This document shows positions 28,805-37,425 of a stretch of 64,000 nt of DNA, in pieces. Position numbers and translations under genes: made by a program. The notes below the pieces were generated by a model. The model saw nothing but the letters and a program-made list of their open reading frames with translations, was not told the DNA's origin and searched no databases. The stretch covers positions 620,001 through 684,000 of the forward strand of contig NZ_JAIVKJ010000001.1 of NCBI RefSeq assembly GCF_020524885.1, in the 5' to 3' direction. Within the stretch, counting starts at the first letter, position 1; every line of letters starts with the position of its first letter. The stretch is from Microbulbifer elongatus (GTDB taxonomy: Bacteria; Pseudomonadota; Gammaproteobacteria; Pseudomonadales; Cellvibrionaceae).

Positions 28805-28928
28805 GGCGTGGGCCGCGAGGTCCACGCTCCGGGAATCCATCACGGGTTATGGCATACGAAATAATGCGTGACTTCCCGTTTTCTCTCATCATCGCTATTT
28901 TGGGCCCCGCATTGCGGGGCCTTTTTTT
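28805..28928 (+). ncRNA. Sigma-54-dependent small RNA of unknown family, about 124 nt
   Basis: Between the sigma-54 promoter and an intrinsic terminator lies a compact structured segment with no plausible ORF. Hairpin 1 (28806-28827) is a perfect 9 bp stem, GCGTGGGCC / GGTCCACGC with one G-U pair, closed by the GNRA tetraloop GCGA. Hairpin 2 (28830-28878) has stems CGGGAA/TTCCCG, TCACG/CGTGA and GTTAT/ATAAT stacked with small internal loops. A pyrimidine-rich unpaired linker (TTTTCTCTCATCATCGC, about 28879-28895) precedes the terminator, a typical arrangement for an Hfq-dependent trans-acting sRNA. It does not resemble the CrcZ, Qrr or GlmY/Z sequences I remember. Target and activator are unknown. 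Confidence 0.82.
28903..28928 (+). terminator. Intrinsic terminator of the small RNA
   Basis: Perfect 8 bp stem GGCCCCGC / GCGGGGCC with a 3 nt loop followed by seven T residues. Confidence 0.95.
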
Positions 28929-29016
28929 ATCTGCAGATAAGTGATTCACTAGCTCTCAATATATCCGGAATTTTGCGGCGTTCGCCGCGGTGCTGGTGCC
29001 GTGACGTCGGGATGGG

Positions 29017-29080
29017 GCTAGCCAGGGTAGGCCAGGGTAAACCAAATCCAGGTACGCCAAGCCAAGGTACGCCAATTTAG
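29017..29080 (+). repeat. Short tandem repeats (10/15 bp) in the histidine kinase leader
   Basis: Units built on GCCA(A/G)GGTA recur at 10 and 15 bp steps: GCCAGGGTAG, GCCAGGGTAA, then 15 bp units ending in CCAGGTAC and CCAAGGTAC, then GCCAATTTAG. They lie 30-95 bp before the GTG start of the kinase and are unlike the surrounding sequence. Role unknown; phased protein-binding sites or slippage products are both possible. Confidence 0.6.
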
Positions 29081-29111
29081 TATCTAGCCAAGCTAGTGAA
29101 GAGCCAAGATA

Positions 29112-31130
29112 GTGTCGAACTCTGATCTCTCTCAAACCCAAGCGGTGGATCTGAACCTCGCCACGCCCGGCGAGCTCGAAGACCTGAAGCCACAGCAGGC
29201 GCTGACACAGGTGCGCTATCTGCACAGCTTGCTATTGAGCGCCAATCGGGGAGTTTGGGAATGGCACCCGGATAGCGGCACCCAGCGCGCCACCGGCAAC
29301 CTCTGGCTGCAATTGCACCGCGATCCAGAGGCGGCACTGTCTGGTGTGTGGAGTGGTGATCTCGCTCTCGTGCACTCCGATGACCGCGACGGACTGCTGA
29401 ACCTGCGCTCGCGGCTCTGCCAGCAGGGTACTTTTGTCGACGCGACTATCCGTGCCTACGCCCGCGACGGCCAGCCAGTGTGGTTGCGTCTGTGGGCGCG
29501 TGCGTTTACCGCACCCTCTGGTGAGCGCTTTTTCCTGGGTGGCTGTACCGATTACAGTGAGTCCCTCTCTCCCCGGTCTCTTTCCTATTTTTCTGGTGAA
29601 CGCTTCCATTCCGCGATGGATATGGTGGGCGATGGCCTGTGGGAGTGGGATCTGCGCGTGGATGAAGTTGTTCTGGACGATGCGTGCTGGCGTATGCTCG
29701 GGTATTCTCGGGGCCAGAGTGAGTCAGATGCTCGCGCTGCGCTTGCGCGCTGGAAGACGCATATGGTTGCGGACGACTATCCCGAAGTAAAACAGGCAAT
29801 GGAGGACAATGTCCGCGAGCAGCTGCCGTTGGATGTCGAATTCCGTCTTCGGCATCGGGAAAGGGGGATTGTGTGGGTGCGTTGCCGCGGTAACGTTCAG
29901 CGCAGCAGCGCCGGGCAGCCTATTCGCGTGCTGGGCACTTTGCAGGACATCACTGCGGTCAAGAAAAAACAACTCAAGCAGGATGAAGAGCTGCAGCGGC
30001 TTAAGCAGGAAAGTTCGAGCAGAACGGAATTGATCTCCAGCCTGAGTCATGAACTTCGAACACCGCTGAATGCCATTCTGGGTTACAGCCAGATGGTGGA
30101 GCTGGACCAGAGCCTGAACCCGGATCAGCGTTTGCGCCTGGCAGAGATACGCAAAGCCGGGCAACACCTGTTGCACTTGGTGAGCGACGTGCTGGATCTG
30201 GCGCGTATTGATAGTAATCGGCTGGCGCCGTCTATTGAGGCGGTACAGCCCGCTCCCCTGGTAGCCGATTGTCGTCAGTTACTGGAGCCTCTGGCAGAAA
30301 CCCGCAAGGTCAGCCTTACCTTCGAACCGCTGGGCTGGGAGCGTGCATACGTGCTGGCGGACCCGACCCGGTTCAAACAAGTGGTGCTGAATTTGGTGGG
30401 CAATGCCATCAAATACAATCGGGAAAATGGGCGGGTAGTGATTTCCTTTGCGCCCCAGGCAGAGGGTTGGCTGCGCCTCAGCGTACTCGATACCGGTAGT
30501 GGGATCGCTACCAGAAAACAGTCGCAAGTCTTTGAACCCTTTAATCGACTGGGTATGGAGCAGGGTAAAATTGAGGGCACCGGCGTAGGGCTCGCCATTG
30601 CCCGGCAGCTTACCGAGGCCATGGGTGGGCGCATAGGTTTTGACAGTGAGGAGGGGCAGGGCTCCGTGTTCTGGGTGGAGTTCATGATGAACGACGCACC
30701 CAGTGAAGTGTTGCAGATGGCTGCCCGACCGGATTACACGAGTATGCTCCCGGCCTGCCGCGTAATGTATATTACCGGAAGGTCGGCTTGGGCAAACCGA
30801 ATGAAAGGGGTGTTGGCGTCGGTACAGCAGGTAGAGTTACAGATTGTCAGTGATGCCATGAAGGGGATTTTCAGTGCGCGCACCGGCAGTGCCGATCTCA
30901 TGATTGTTGACGCTGAATTGCCGGGAATCTCGTTAAGAGACTTTGCAGCCATAGTGCGCGGGGATGTTGCGACGGCGAGTATTCCTCTGCTGGGTATTAT
31001 CGACCAATCTACCGATTGTCTCGATGCTTGTGTCCCTAGTAGTTACGACCTCCCGGTGCTGGCAGAAGCGTTACGCTACTGCCTGGGGTTAAAAAATGAC
31101 GTTATCGCGCAGGGTGGCGGGTCACTCTGA
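29112..31130 (+). CDS. Soluble PAS-domain hybrid histidine kinase with degenerate receiver
   Basis: Two-component sensor with no membrane segment, so it senses a cytoplasmic signal. Order in 672 aa: two PAS_3-like domains (about 35-150 and 160-285, each with a WxW/RxRD-type core), a short coiled coil, HisKA with phosphorylation site H313 in SHELRTPLNAILGYSQM, HATPase_c with N box NLVGNAIKYN and G boxes DTGSG and GTGVGLAI, and a C-terminal receiver-like domain near 545-670. The receiver keeps the phosphoacceptor-like D in LMIVDAELPG but lacks the acidic pair and the conserved lysine. The GTG start has a weak ribosome binding site. Likely partner of the cyclic-di-GMP protein that follows. Confidence 0.9.
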   Translation: MSNSDLSQTQAVDLNLATPGELEDLKPQQALTQVRYLHSLLLSANRGVWEWHPDSGTQRATGNLWLQLHRDPEAALSGVWSGDLALVHSDDRDGLLNLRSRLCQQGTFVDATIRAYARDGQPVWLRLWARAFTAPSGERFFLGGCTDYSESLSPRSLSYFSGERFHSAMDMVGDGLWEWDLRVDEVVLDDACWRMLGYSRGQSESDARAALARWKTHMVADDYPEVKQAMEDNVREQLPLDVEFRLRHRERGIVWVRCRGNVQRSSAGQPIRVLGTLQDITAVKKKQLKQDEELQRLKQESSSRTELISSLSHELRTPLNAILGYSQMVELDQSLNPDQRLRLAEIRKAGQHLLHLVSDVLDLARIDSNRLAPSIEAVQPAPLVADCRQLLEPLAETRKVSLTFEPLGWERAYVLADPTRFKQVVLNLVGNAIKYNRENGRVVISFAPQAEGWLRLSVLDTGSGIATRKQSQVFEPFNRLGMEQGKIEGTGVGLAIARQLTEAMGGRIGFDSEEGQGSVFWVEFMMNDAPSEVLQMAARPDYTSMLPACRVMYITGRSAWANRMKGVLASVQQVELQIVSDAMKGIFSARTGSADLMIVDAELPGISLRDFAAIVRGDVATASIPLLGIIDQSTDCLDACVPSSYDLPVLAEALRYCLGLKNDVIAQGGGSL

Positions 31131-31159
31131 CGGTAGAGTTGTTTACAGGATGTTTATAA

Positions 31160-31180
31160 GCAGCCGATAGTGTCGGCTGC
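31160..31180 (+). terminator. Hairpin after the histidine kinase gene
   Basis: Perfect 8 bp stem GCAGCCGA / TCGGCTGC with a 5 nt loop, 30 bp after the stop. It is followed by an A/T-rich stretch without a clean T tract, so termination would be weak. Confidence 0.5.
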
Positions 31181-31220
31181 ACAAAATAATAAATACCAAC
31201 CTAAAAGGAAGTAGTGGTTG

Positions 31221-34200
31221 ATGTCCGTTCACTTTCCCGGTGGGAGCAAGTTTCCCCTATTTACTGGTGAGAATTGTGCGGCGCATAGCGCTGCGCCAAT
31301 CAGTCCACTGTCAGCAGTCTTTTTGCTGGCGATGGGGAGCTTTTGCCTAGCCTATTTTTGCAAGCATTTTCTCTCTTTCAGCGATGGTATCGCGACCATC
31401 TGGCTAGCTGATGCATTGGCAATCGCAGTTTTATACCGGTTTCCCGTCGCACGTTGGGCGCTGTTACTGCCGGCTTCTTTCATTGGCAATTTGGCCGCAT
31501 CGGCGTTAAGCGGGCTGCCGCTTTTTATATCTGCGATGTACTCTCTGGCCGGTATGGCTGAAGTATTTGTCGCCACATCGCTGTTGCGATTCTTCTGTGC
31601 GGATGGCGATTTTTTTGGCAGCGTTTGGCGCTGGCTGCGATTTCTCTTATTCGGCGCGCTACTTTCTACTCTGGTTGGTGCGGGAGTAGGTGCGGGGTTT
31701 GCCTCTCTGCTCCGCAGCCTGCCATTTAGTGATGTGTTTGTACTCTGGTATCTGGCAGATACCGTCGGTATTGCAGTATTCCTGCCGTTTCTTCATATGG
31801 TGAATTTGCAGGTGTGGAATCGGTTGCCGGAAGTTCGACAACTCCTCCACTTCTTGAGTATTTCACTGGTTTCGTTGATCAGCATCTTTGTCATACTCCA
31901 GTTTCTTTCACATCCATTTGTTTTTGTTGCGCTTCCATTGATTTGGGCGGCGTCCCGACTTGAATTACCACAGACTCTGATGCTGGTGTTCTGCACGGTC
32001 ATGGTGCTGCTTCTGGTTTTCGTTAGCAGCGGCAGCTGGCTACCTCAGGATATGCGGGACCTTGATACTCCGCTCGATTTACTTCCACTTTATACAGCGA
32101 TGATCCCCGCGTACGTAATGGCTGTGACGACAAGTGTGGAGCGCAAGCGCAGCCAGCGAATTGTTGAAATGGAGAGCAGCTTTCGTGTGGCGATGGGGTC
32201 GTCCCGAATTGGTATGTTGTTGGTGTCTCTCGATAACAGGATTATTCAGGCGAACCCGAGCTTTTGCCGTTTTATCGGTTACTCGGAAGTCGAGTTGCGC
32301 GGGCTGAATATCCGCGAAGTGATTGGTGTGGAAGAGCAGAACATGGGCCGCTCAGCTTCAACTGGGGGTGACAAATCTAGCCGTGCGAATCTGCTGTTCG
32401 ATTTTGAATTGGGCTATGTGCAGGACGCGGAGTGGCGGTTTATACGCAAAAGCGGAGAGCAAGTGTGGGGGCACTGGTCTTGCAGCCTGGCCCGCGGTGC
32501 TAATAACGAACCTCTCTATGCTGTGGTTCAGGTAGAGGACATCGACTGGCGAAAGCGCAGCGAAACCCAGCTGGCGAAAGCCGAGGAGCGCTGGAAGTTT
32601 TCACTCACCGTTACCGGACAGGTGGTGTACGACTGGGATCTTGCTACGGGAAAGACGTTTTATTCCGAATGGCTGAATAGTGGCGTCGGTATCGATGCGG
32701 AGAACCTCGCCAGTCGTCACGACTGGTTGGCGCGGGTGAACGACGAAGACCGCGACTCCCTGCTTCGAGCGCAACTCGCGCACTTTAATGGCCAGGCAAA
32801 GGATATCGATTGTCAGTACCGGGTGCGGACGGACTTTGGTGAGGTTCGTTGGATTCATGAAACCGCCCACGTTATGGAATCGGGTGAGGAAGGGCAGCCG
32901 ATGCGCCTGATCGGCATTCTCCGCGACATTACCGAAAACAAGGAGATGGCGCGTTCACTGGAGGAGGAAAAAGAGCACCTGCAGGTGACATTGAACGCGA
33001 TTGCGGACGCGGTTATTGCCACCGATCGGCGCCAGCGCATCACCTTTATGAATCCAGTAGCAGAGCAAATAACCGGCTGGTCATTAAGTGAAGTGCAGGG
33101 GCGGGATATCGACAGCGTATTGCATCTGTCGAGCGGCCGCGATGGCAAGCCGGTGAGCAGTCCTGTGAAAGATTGCCTGCATCACGTGATGCCGTTTGTT
33201 TCGGTGGAGGGTTCTGTACTTCACAATCGCAGTGGCAACAGTTACGACGTGAAGTGTTCGGCCTCCCCGTTGCGCACAGGAAGTGGTCAGGTTCTGGGTG
33301 CGGTACTGGTATTCCAGGATGTAACAGAAACCCGGCAATTGATCCGACAGCTCCGCTACAAGGCACATCACGATGATCTTACCCATCTGCCCAATCGTGA
33401 GGCTTTCAAGCGTGAACTATTGGAGGCTGTTGCTTCGGTCAGAAATAACGAACAGGTACATACTCTCGCGTATATGGACCTCGATCGCTTCAAGGTGATC
33501 AATGATAGCGCGGGCCACCAGGCGGGGGATGCTCTTTTGCGCAACGTGGCCCGTTTTCTGAGGGGGCAACTTCGCGAAACGGATTGCGTAGCCCGCCTCG
33601 GTGGCGATGAGTTCGGCATTTTGTTGCGCGACTGCAATAAGGTGCAAGGACGCCTGCGCTGTGAGCAACTGGTAAGAAAAATCATTGCCTTGCGCTTCCC
33701 TTGGGCCGGGCGTGTGTTCGATGTCGGTGCCAGCGTGGGGGTGACGGAGATCCGTCGCGATAACAGCCAAGTGGCGGACTTGATGAGCCAGGCCGACGTG
33801 GCTTGCTATTCTGCGAAACATGCCGGGCGCGGTGTCGTGATGCTGTATGAGGCAGACAGTAGTGCTGCGGCTGAGCAGCACCGGGAAATTCATATGGCGT
33901 CGCGTATTCGCGAGGCGCTGGATGAAAACCGGTTGCAGCTCCATGCACAACCGATTGCAAGCGCCAAAGATGTTAACCAGACAAGTCACTATGAATTGCT
34001 CGTGCGGATGGTGGATGCAGATGGAACTCTGATCCTCCCGGGGGCATTTATTCCTGCCGCCGAACGCTACGGTCTGATGTTGCAGATCGACGAATGGGTA
34101 ATGAACGAGTTTCTATGCAACAAGGCAAGCCTGGCAGTGGCAAGTGGCTTGAGCTTTGCCATGAATTTGTCTGCGGAAGCGATTGGGGATCGCGATTTCC

Positions 34201-34730
34201 AGAGAAAATTTATCAAACTTTTGAACGATGCAGAGCTACCATCGAACCGCTTGGGGATCGAAATTACCGAAACGGCCATGATCAATCAGATGGAAAATGC
34301 CAGTGAGTTTGTCGCCACCTTGCGGGAAATGGGTTGCAAGGTGGCACTGGATGATTTCGGCAATGGCCTCAGTTCATTCAATTATCTCAAGGCCTTCTCG
34401 ATCGATTACATCAAAATTGACGGCAGCTTTGTGCGGCAGGTGGAGTCCAACTTTGTCGACCTGATGATTGTTGAGTCGATCAATCAGGTGGCCCATCGCT
34501 TGAACGCGCGCACCATTGCCGAGTTTGTCGAGGATGTGAGTACCGCAGAGCGGCTGCAGGAAATCGGGGTCGATCTGTTGCAGGGCTACCATATTGGTCG
34601 CCCGCAGCCTCTGGGCGAAGTGCTGGCGGCCATTCCTGAGCGGGTAATCGCCAAGTTTAGAAAACGCCGGGGCAGTGGTGAAGAGTGCGCAGAGGCGGGC
34701 GGTAGCAGAGCGCTGGAAACAGAAACCTGA
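31221..34730 (+). CDS. MASE1-PAS-GGDEF-EAL cyclic-di-GMP signalling protein
   Basis: Bifunctional or switchable diguanylate cyclase/phosphodiesterase. I start at the ATG at 31221 (AGGA 11 bp upstream) rather than the TTG one codon earlier; 1169 aa. N-terminal MASE1-like sensor with about eight membrane helices (to near 300), three PAS domains (about 315-445, 450-575, 580-705), GGDEF at 794-798 with the inhibitory RxxD site (RETD) five residues before it, and an EAL domain with YELLVR, an NLSAEAIG segment, EITETAM and DDFGNG intact. Both catalytic centres look functional. It is 90 bp behind the histidine kinase on the same strand. Confidence 0.92.
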   Translation: MSVHFPGGSKFPLFTGENCAAHSAAPISPLSAVFLLAMGSFCLAYFCKHFLSFSDGIATIWLADALAIAVLYRFPVARWALLLPASFIGNLAASALSGLPLFISAMYSLAGMAEVFVATSLLRFFCADGDFFGSVWRWLRFLLFGALLSTLVGAGVGAGFASLLRSLPFSDVFVLWYLADTVGIAVFLPFLHMVNLQVWNRLPEVRQLLHFLSISLVSLISIFVILQFLSHPFVFVALPLIWAASRLELPQTLMLVFCTVMVLLLVFVSSGSWLPQDMRDLDTPLDLLPLYTAMIPAYVMAVTTSVERKRSQRIVEMESSFRVAMGSSRIGMLLVSLDNRIIQANPSFCRFIGYSEVELRGLNIREVIGVEEQNMGRSASTGGDKSSRANLLFDFELGYVQDAEWRFIRKSGEQVWGHWSCSLARGANNEPLYAVVQVEDIDWRKRSETQLAKAEERWKFSLTVTGQVVYDWDLATGKTFYSEWLNSGVGIDAENLASRHDWLARVNDEDRDSLLRAQLAHFNGQAKDIDCQYRVRTDFGEVRWIHETAHVMESGEEGQPMRLIGILRDITENKEMARSLEEEKEHLQVTLNAIADAVIATDRRQRITFMNPVAEQITGWSLSEVQGRDIDSVLHLSSGRDGKPVSSPVKDCLHHVMPFVSVEGSVLHNRSGNSYDVKCSASPLRTGSGQVLGAVLVFQDVTETRQLIRQLRYKAHHDDLTHLPNREAFKRELLEAVASVRNNEQVHTLAYMDLDRFKVINDSAGHQAGDALLRNVARFLRGQLRETDCVARLGGDEFGILLRDCNKVQGRLRCEQLVRKIIALRFPWAGRVFDVGASVGVTEIRRDNSQVADLMSQADVACYSAKHAGRGVVMLYEADSSAAAEQHREIHMASRIREALDENRLQLHAQPIASAKDVNQTSHYELLVRMVDADGTLILPGAFIPAAERYGLMLQIDEWVMNEFLCNKASLAVASGLSFAMNLSAEAIGDRDFQRKFIKLLNDAELPSNRLGIEITETAMINQMENASEFVATLREMGCKVALDDFGNGLSSFNYLKAFSIDYIKIDGSFVRQVESNFVDLMIVESINQVAHRLNARTIAEFVEDVSTAERLQEIGVDLLQGYHIGRPQPLGEVLAAIPERVIAKFRKRRGSGEECAEAGGSRALETET

Positions 34731-34758
34731 AGCGGCGTCGCACCGCTTCAGGCTTTGT
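34726..34758 (+). terminator. Terminator after the GGDEF-EAL gene
   Basis: Perfect 10 bp stem CCTGAAGCGG / CCGCTTCAGG with a 7 nt loop and a short T-rich tail. The stop codon TGA is itself part of the left arm. It lies between two convergent genes. Confidence 0.8.
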
Positions 34759-34784
34759 TGGGGGCAGCAGAGATCTGGAAAAGA

Positions 34785-35591
34785 TTACTGGGGAATTTTT
34801 CCCAGATGCTTGCCGACAATCTGCAGTAGCGGCTTGAAGGTTTTCGGCGTGGCGCAAACCAGGTTGCCGGATTCAAGGTAGCTATTGCCGCCGCGGAAAT
34901 CACTGATCAGGCCGCCAGCCTCTTTCACCAGAAGAGAGCCCGCTGCAACGTCCCAGGTGTTCAGGTACATCTCCCAGAAACCATCGAAGCGGCCGGCCGC
35001 CACATAGGCGAGGTCCAGCGCTGCGGCGCCCGGGCGGCGGATGCCAGCGGTCTGTCCGGCAACTTCTTTCATCACCGCCAGGTAGGCGTCGATATTATCC
35101 AGCGGCTCACCATTGAAAGGGATGCCGGTGCCGATCAGTGCGCCATTCATACCCTGGCGGTTGGAAACCCGAATGCGACGGCCATTCAGCGCCGCACCGC
35201 GACCACGGCTGGCGGTGAATTCTTCACGTTTGATCGGGTCGAGAACAACGGCGTGCTCGATCTGGCCGCGGTAGCGGCAGGCGATAGAGATGGCAAAGTG
35301 CGGGCAGCCGTGGATAAAGTTGGTGGTGCCGTCCAGCGGATCGATGATCCACTCGTATTCCGGCTCAGCGCCTTCCTGCAGGCCGCTTTCCTCGGCGATG
35401 ATGCTGTGCTTGGGGTATGCCTTGCGCAGGTGATAGATAATCTCCTGCTCACTGGCCTTGTCCACTTCCGTCACGAAATCGTTGCGGCCCTTTTCTTCAA
35501 ACTTCATCAGGTCGCCGCGCTCCCAGGCGCGTTCGATCAGTTCACCGGCCTTGCGCGCCGCGCGCAGGGCAATATTCAGCATGGGTTCCAT
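34785..35591 (-). CDS. suhB: Inositol-1-monophosphatase family protein SuhB
   Basis: Mg-dependent phosphatase of the inositol monophosphatase family; in E. coli SuhB also joins the rRNA antitermination complex. The 268 aa protein starts MEPMLNIALRAARKAG, nearly identical to the E. coli start, and contains the metal-site motifs WIIDPLDGTTNF and WDVAAGSLLVKEAGG. It is divergent from trmJ and next to the isc operon, the same arrangement as in E. coli and Pseudomonas. Confidence 0.96.
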   Translation of the reverse strand: MEPMLNIALRAARKAGELIERAWERGDLMKFEEKGRNDFVTEVDKASEQEIIYHLRKAYPKHSIIAEESGLQEGAEPEYEWIIDPLDGTTNFIHGCPHFAISIACRYRGQIEHAVVLDPIKREEFTASRGRGAALNGRRIRVSNRQGMNGALIGTGIPFNGEPLDNIDAYLAVMKEVAGQTAGIRRPGAAALDLAYVAAGRFDGFWEMYLNTWDVAAGSLLVKEAGGLISDFRGGNSYLESGNLVCATPKTFKPLLQIVGKHLGKIPQ

Positions 35592-35680
35592 AGGAATTCC
35601 GCGGTCAGTTGTGGATATCGTTGGTAAAAAGCAGTGCCGGGCGTGCCGGCGGCGCGATTGTAGGGATTCCTGTGCAATTT

Positions 35681-35689
35681 TGCTACACT
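35681..35689 (+). promoter_or_regulatory. Candidate extended -10 promoter for trmJ
   Basis: TGCTACACT fits an extended -10 element 74 bp before the trmJ ATG, in the divergent suhB-trmJ spacer. A TTGTAG hexamer upstream is 20 bp away, too far for a standard -35. Confidence 0.45.
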
Positions 35690-35762
35690 CCGCGCCCGAT
35701 TTGTAACAGGCCCAATTGTAGTCACTCTTTCAGACAGGCCAACCCCAACCGGATACACCCCT

Positions 35763-36575
35763 ATGGCGACTTCCCCTTCCGAATCTGCATCTCAAGCGGC
35801 ATCAAAAAGTGCTCTGGCTGCGCTGGACAACATCCGCGTGGTACTGGTGAACAGTGCCCATCCGGGCAATATCGGAGGCGCGGCCCGCGCGCTCAAGAAC
35901 ATGGGGTTGAGCCAGCTCTACCTGGTGCAGCCGCGGGAGTTTCCGGCTGCCAATGCGGTATGGCGCGCCGCTGGGGCTGCAGAGCTACTCGACAGCGCAG
36001 TCGTGGTGGAGACGCTCGAAGAAGCGGTAGCCGACTGTGGACTGGTAGTCGCCACCAGCGCCCGCGAGCGACGTATCCCCTGGCCGCTGCTTACTCCCCG
36101 GGAATGTGGCCAGCGCGCGGTCGTCGAAGCCAAGACGCATCCGGTGGCGTTGGTGTTTGGTCGTGAAGACCGGGGGCTGACGAATGAAGAGCTGCAGGCA
36201 TGTAACTTCCATGTGCACATTCCCGCCAACCCCGAGTACAGCTCCCTGAACCTGGCTACGGCCGTGCAGGTTCTGGTCTATGAGGCGCGTATGGCGGCGC
36301 TGGAGGCAGAGAAGGGCCAGCCCATCAGCTATTCCGACTGGGATAGGCCGCCGGCAAAAGCGGGCGATATGGAGCTTTACTACGATCATCTGCAGCTGGC
36401 ACTTGGCGAGCTCGGGTTTATCGATCCGGACAATCCCCGCCAGACTATGACCCGCCTGCGCCGACTGTTCAGTCGGGTTCGTCCTGACGATATGGAATTG
36501 GGTATTCTCCGCGGCATGCTGACCGCGATCCAGAATCATATCCACCGCGCTGGCGGCAAGGGACGGCCCGACTGA
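35763..36575 (+). CDS. trmJ: tRNA (cytidine/uridine-2'-O-)-methyltransferase TrmJ
   Basis: SPOUT-class enzyme that 2'-O-methylates nucleotide 32 of several tRNAs. The 270 aa protein has NSAHPGNIGGAARALKNMG (motif 1) near 32-50, LVFGREDRGLTNEEL (motif 2) and an HIPANPEYSSLNLATAVQV (motif 3) knot region, plus a C-terminal helical tail (about 195-260) typical of TrmJ. A non-conserved serine/alanine-rich stretch of about 20 residues precedes the fold. It is directly upstream of iscR as in E. coli. Confidence 0.95.
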   Translation: MATSPSESASQAASKSALAALDNIRVVLVNSAHPGNIGGAARALKNMGLSQLYLVQPREFPAANAVWRAAGAAELLDSAVVVETLEEAVADCGLVVATSARERRIPWPLLTPRECGQRAVVEAKTHPVALVFGREDRGLTNEELQACNFHVHIPANPEYSSLNLATAVQVLVYEARMAALEAEKGQPISYSDWDRPPAKAGDMELYYDHLQLALGELGFIDPDNPRQTMTRLRRLFSRVRPDDMELGILRGMLTAIQNHIHRAGGKGRPD

Positions 36576-36615
36576 GTGGTCGGGTCACGATTCACCCGTT
36601 ATATCCCTGGTTTAA

Positions 36616-36634
36616 CCCCGGAATTGCTCCGGGG
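36616..36634 (+). terminator. Hairpin after trmJ
   Basis: Perfect 7 bp stem CCCCGGA / TCCGGGG with a 5 nt loop, 40 bp after the trmJ stop. It has no T tract, so termination strength is uncertain. Confidence 0.45.
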
Positions 36635-36661
36635 TGACCGGCGGGCAAAACCATCCGCCAA

Positions 36662-36711
36662 ATACCCGACCTGAATACTCGGCTATATACTTGACTGAAG
36701 TAGTAGGTTAT
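36662..36711 (+). promoter_or_regulatory. Two abutting type-1 IscR binding sites
   Basis: Two 25 bp segments placed end to end (36662-36686 and 36687-36711) match the type-1 IscR consensus as I remember it (ATASYYGACT, four W/Y bases, then AGTCRRSTAT) at about 21 and 22 of 25 positions. The second starts ATACTTGACT and contains the likely -35 hexamer. This is the same tandem layout as the E. coli iscR promoter and implies autorepression by [2Fe-2S]-IscR. Confidence 0.85.
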
Positions 36712-36719
36712 TACATACT
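36691..36719 (+). promoter_or_regulatory. Probable sigma-70 promoter of the isc operon
   Basis: TTGACT (36691-36696), 17 bp spacer, CATACT (36714-36719). The -35 lies inside the second IscR site, so bound IscR would block RNA polymerase. The iscR start is about 100 bp downstream. Confidence 0.65.
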
Positions 36720-36818
36720 CGCGCCCCAATTCAGTGGCGCTGGTTCAGGGCTGCAGGGCCCGTAAACCGGGCGACAGGATGGCCTTTCAGTGGAAGGTCG
36801 ATATCGTCAGGAGAGCGT

Positions 36819-37319
36819 ATGCGTTTAACAACCAAAGGGCGGTATGCGGTCACAGCCATGCTGGACCTCGCATTGCACGCCGAACGCGGTCCCATCAGCC
36901 TGGCAGATATATCCAAGCGTCAGGACATTTCCCTGTCTTACCTTGAGCAGCTGTTCTCCCGTCTGCGGCAGTCGGGACTTGTGTCCAGCGTGCGTGGTCC
37001 GGGCGGTGGCTATCGTTTGGCGCGAGACACAGCAGAAATCTGTGTGGCGGAAATCATTGATGCCGTCAACGAGTCTGTCGACGCTACCAGTTGTGGCGGC
37101 AATAGCGACTGTTCTGCCGGTGAGCAGTGCCTCACGCATTACCTATGGACAGATCTCAGTCGCCAGATTCACGGTTTCCTGAACGGTATCAGCCTGGCCG
37201 ATATGGTCGCACGTGCTGATGTGCAGGAAGTGGCCCGCCGGCAAGACGGGCGCGCCGCCGAGGATGCGCTGGATCGCGTGGCAGAACAGAAAGTGGCGAT
37301 TATCGGCGGCTTGCAGTAA
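36819..37319 (+). CDS. iscR: Iron-sulfur cluster regulator IscR
   Basis: Rrf2-family repressor/activator whose [2Fe-2S] cluster reports on Fe-S demand. The 166 aa protein has an N-terminal winged helix ([19 protein letters not shown] to the wing [10 protein letters not shown]) and cluster ligands C92, C98, C104 and H107, at exactly the E. coli positions. It is first in the isc operon and has two IscR boxes over its promoter. Confidence 0.98.
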   Translation: MRLTTKGRYAVTAMLDLALHAERGPISLADISKRQDISLSYLEQLFSRLRQSGLVSSVRGPGGGYRLARDTAEICVAEIIDAVNESVDATSCGGNSDCSAGEQCLTHYLWTDLSRQIHGFLNGISLADMVARADVQEVARRQDGRAAEDALDRVAEQKVAIIGGLQ

Positions 37320-37425
37320 GGTGCCGCCGCCCGGTCAGCCGCGAAGGCTTTGGCCAAAGGAACTTTGAGCTTAATTAGCAGCAGTATGGCGTCGGTGACA
37401 TACCGGCGATTGGAGATAGAAGATT

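Noticed and set aside
28762..28949. Overlapping 60-codon frames on both strands across the sigma-54 RNA
   Set aside because: They arise because the region is palindromic; the plus frame starts before the promoter's transcription start and has no ribosome binding site.
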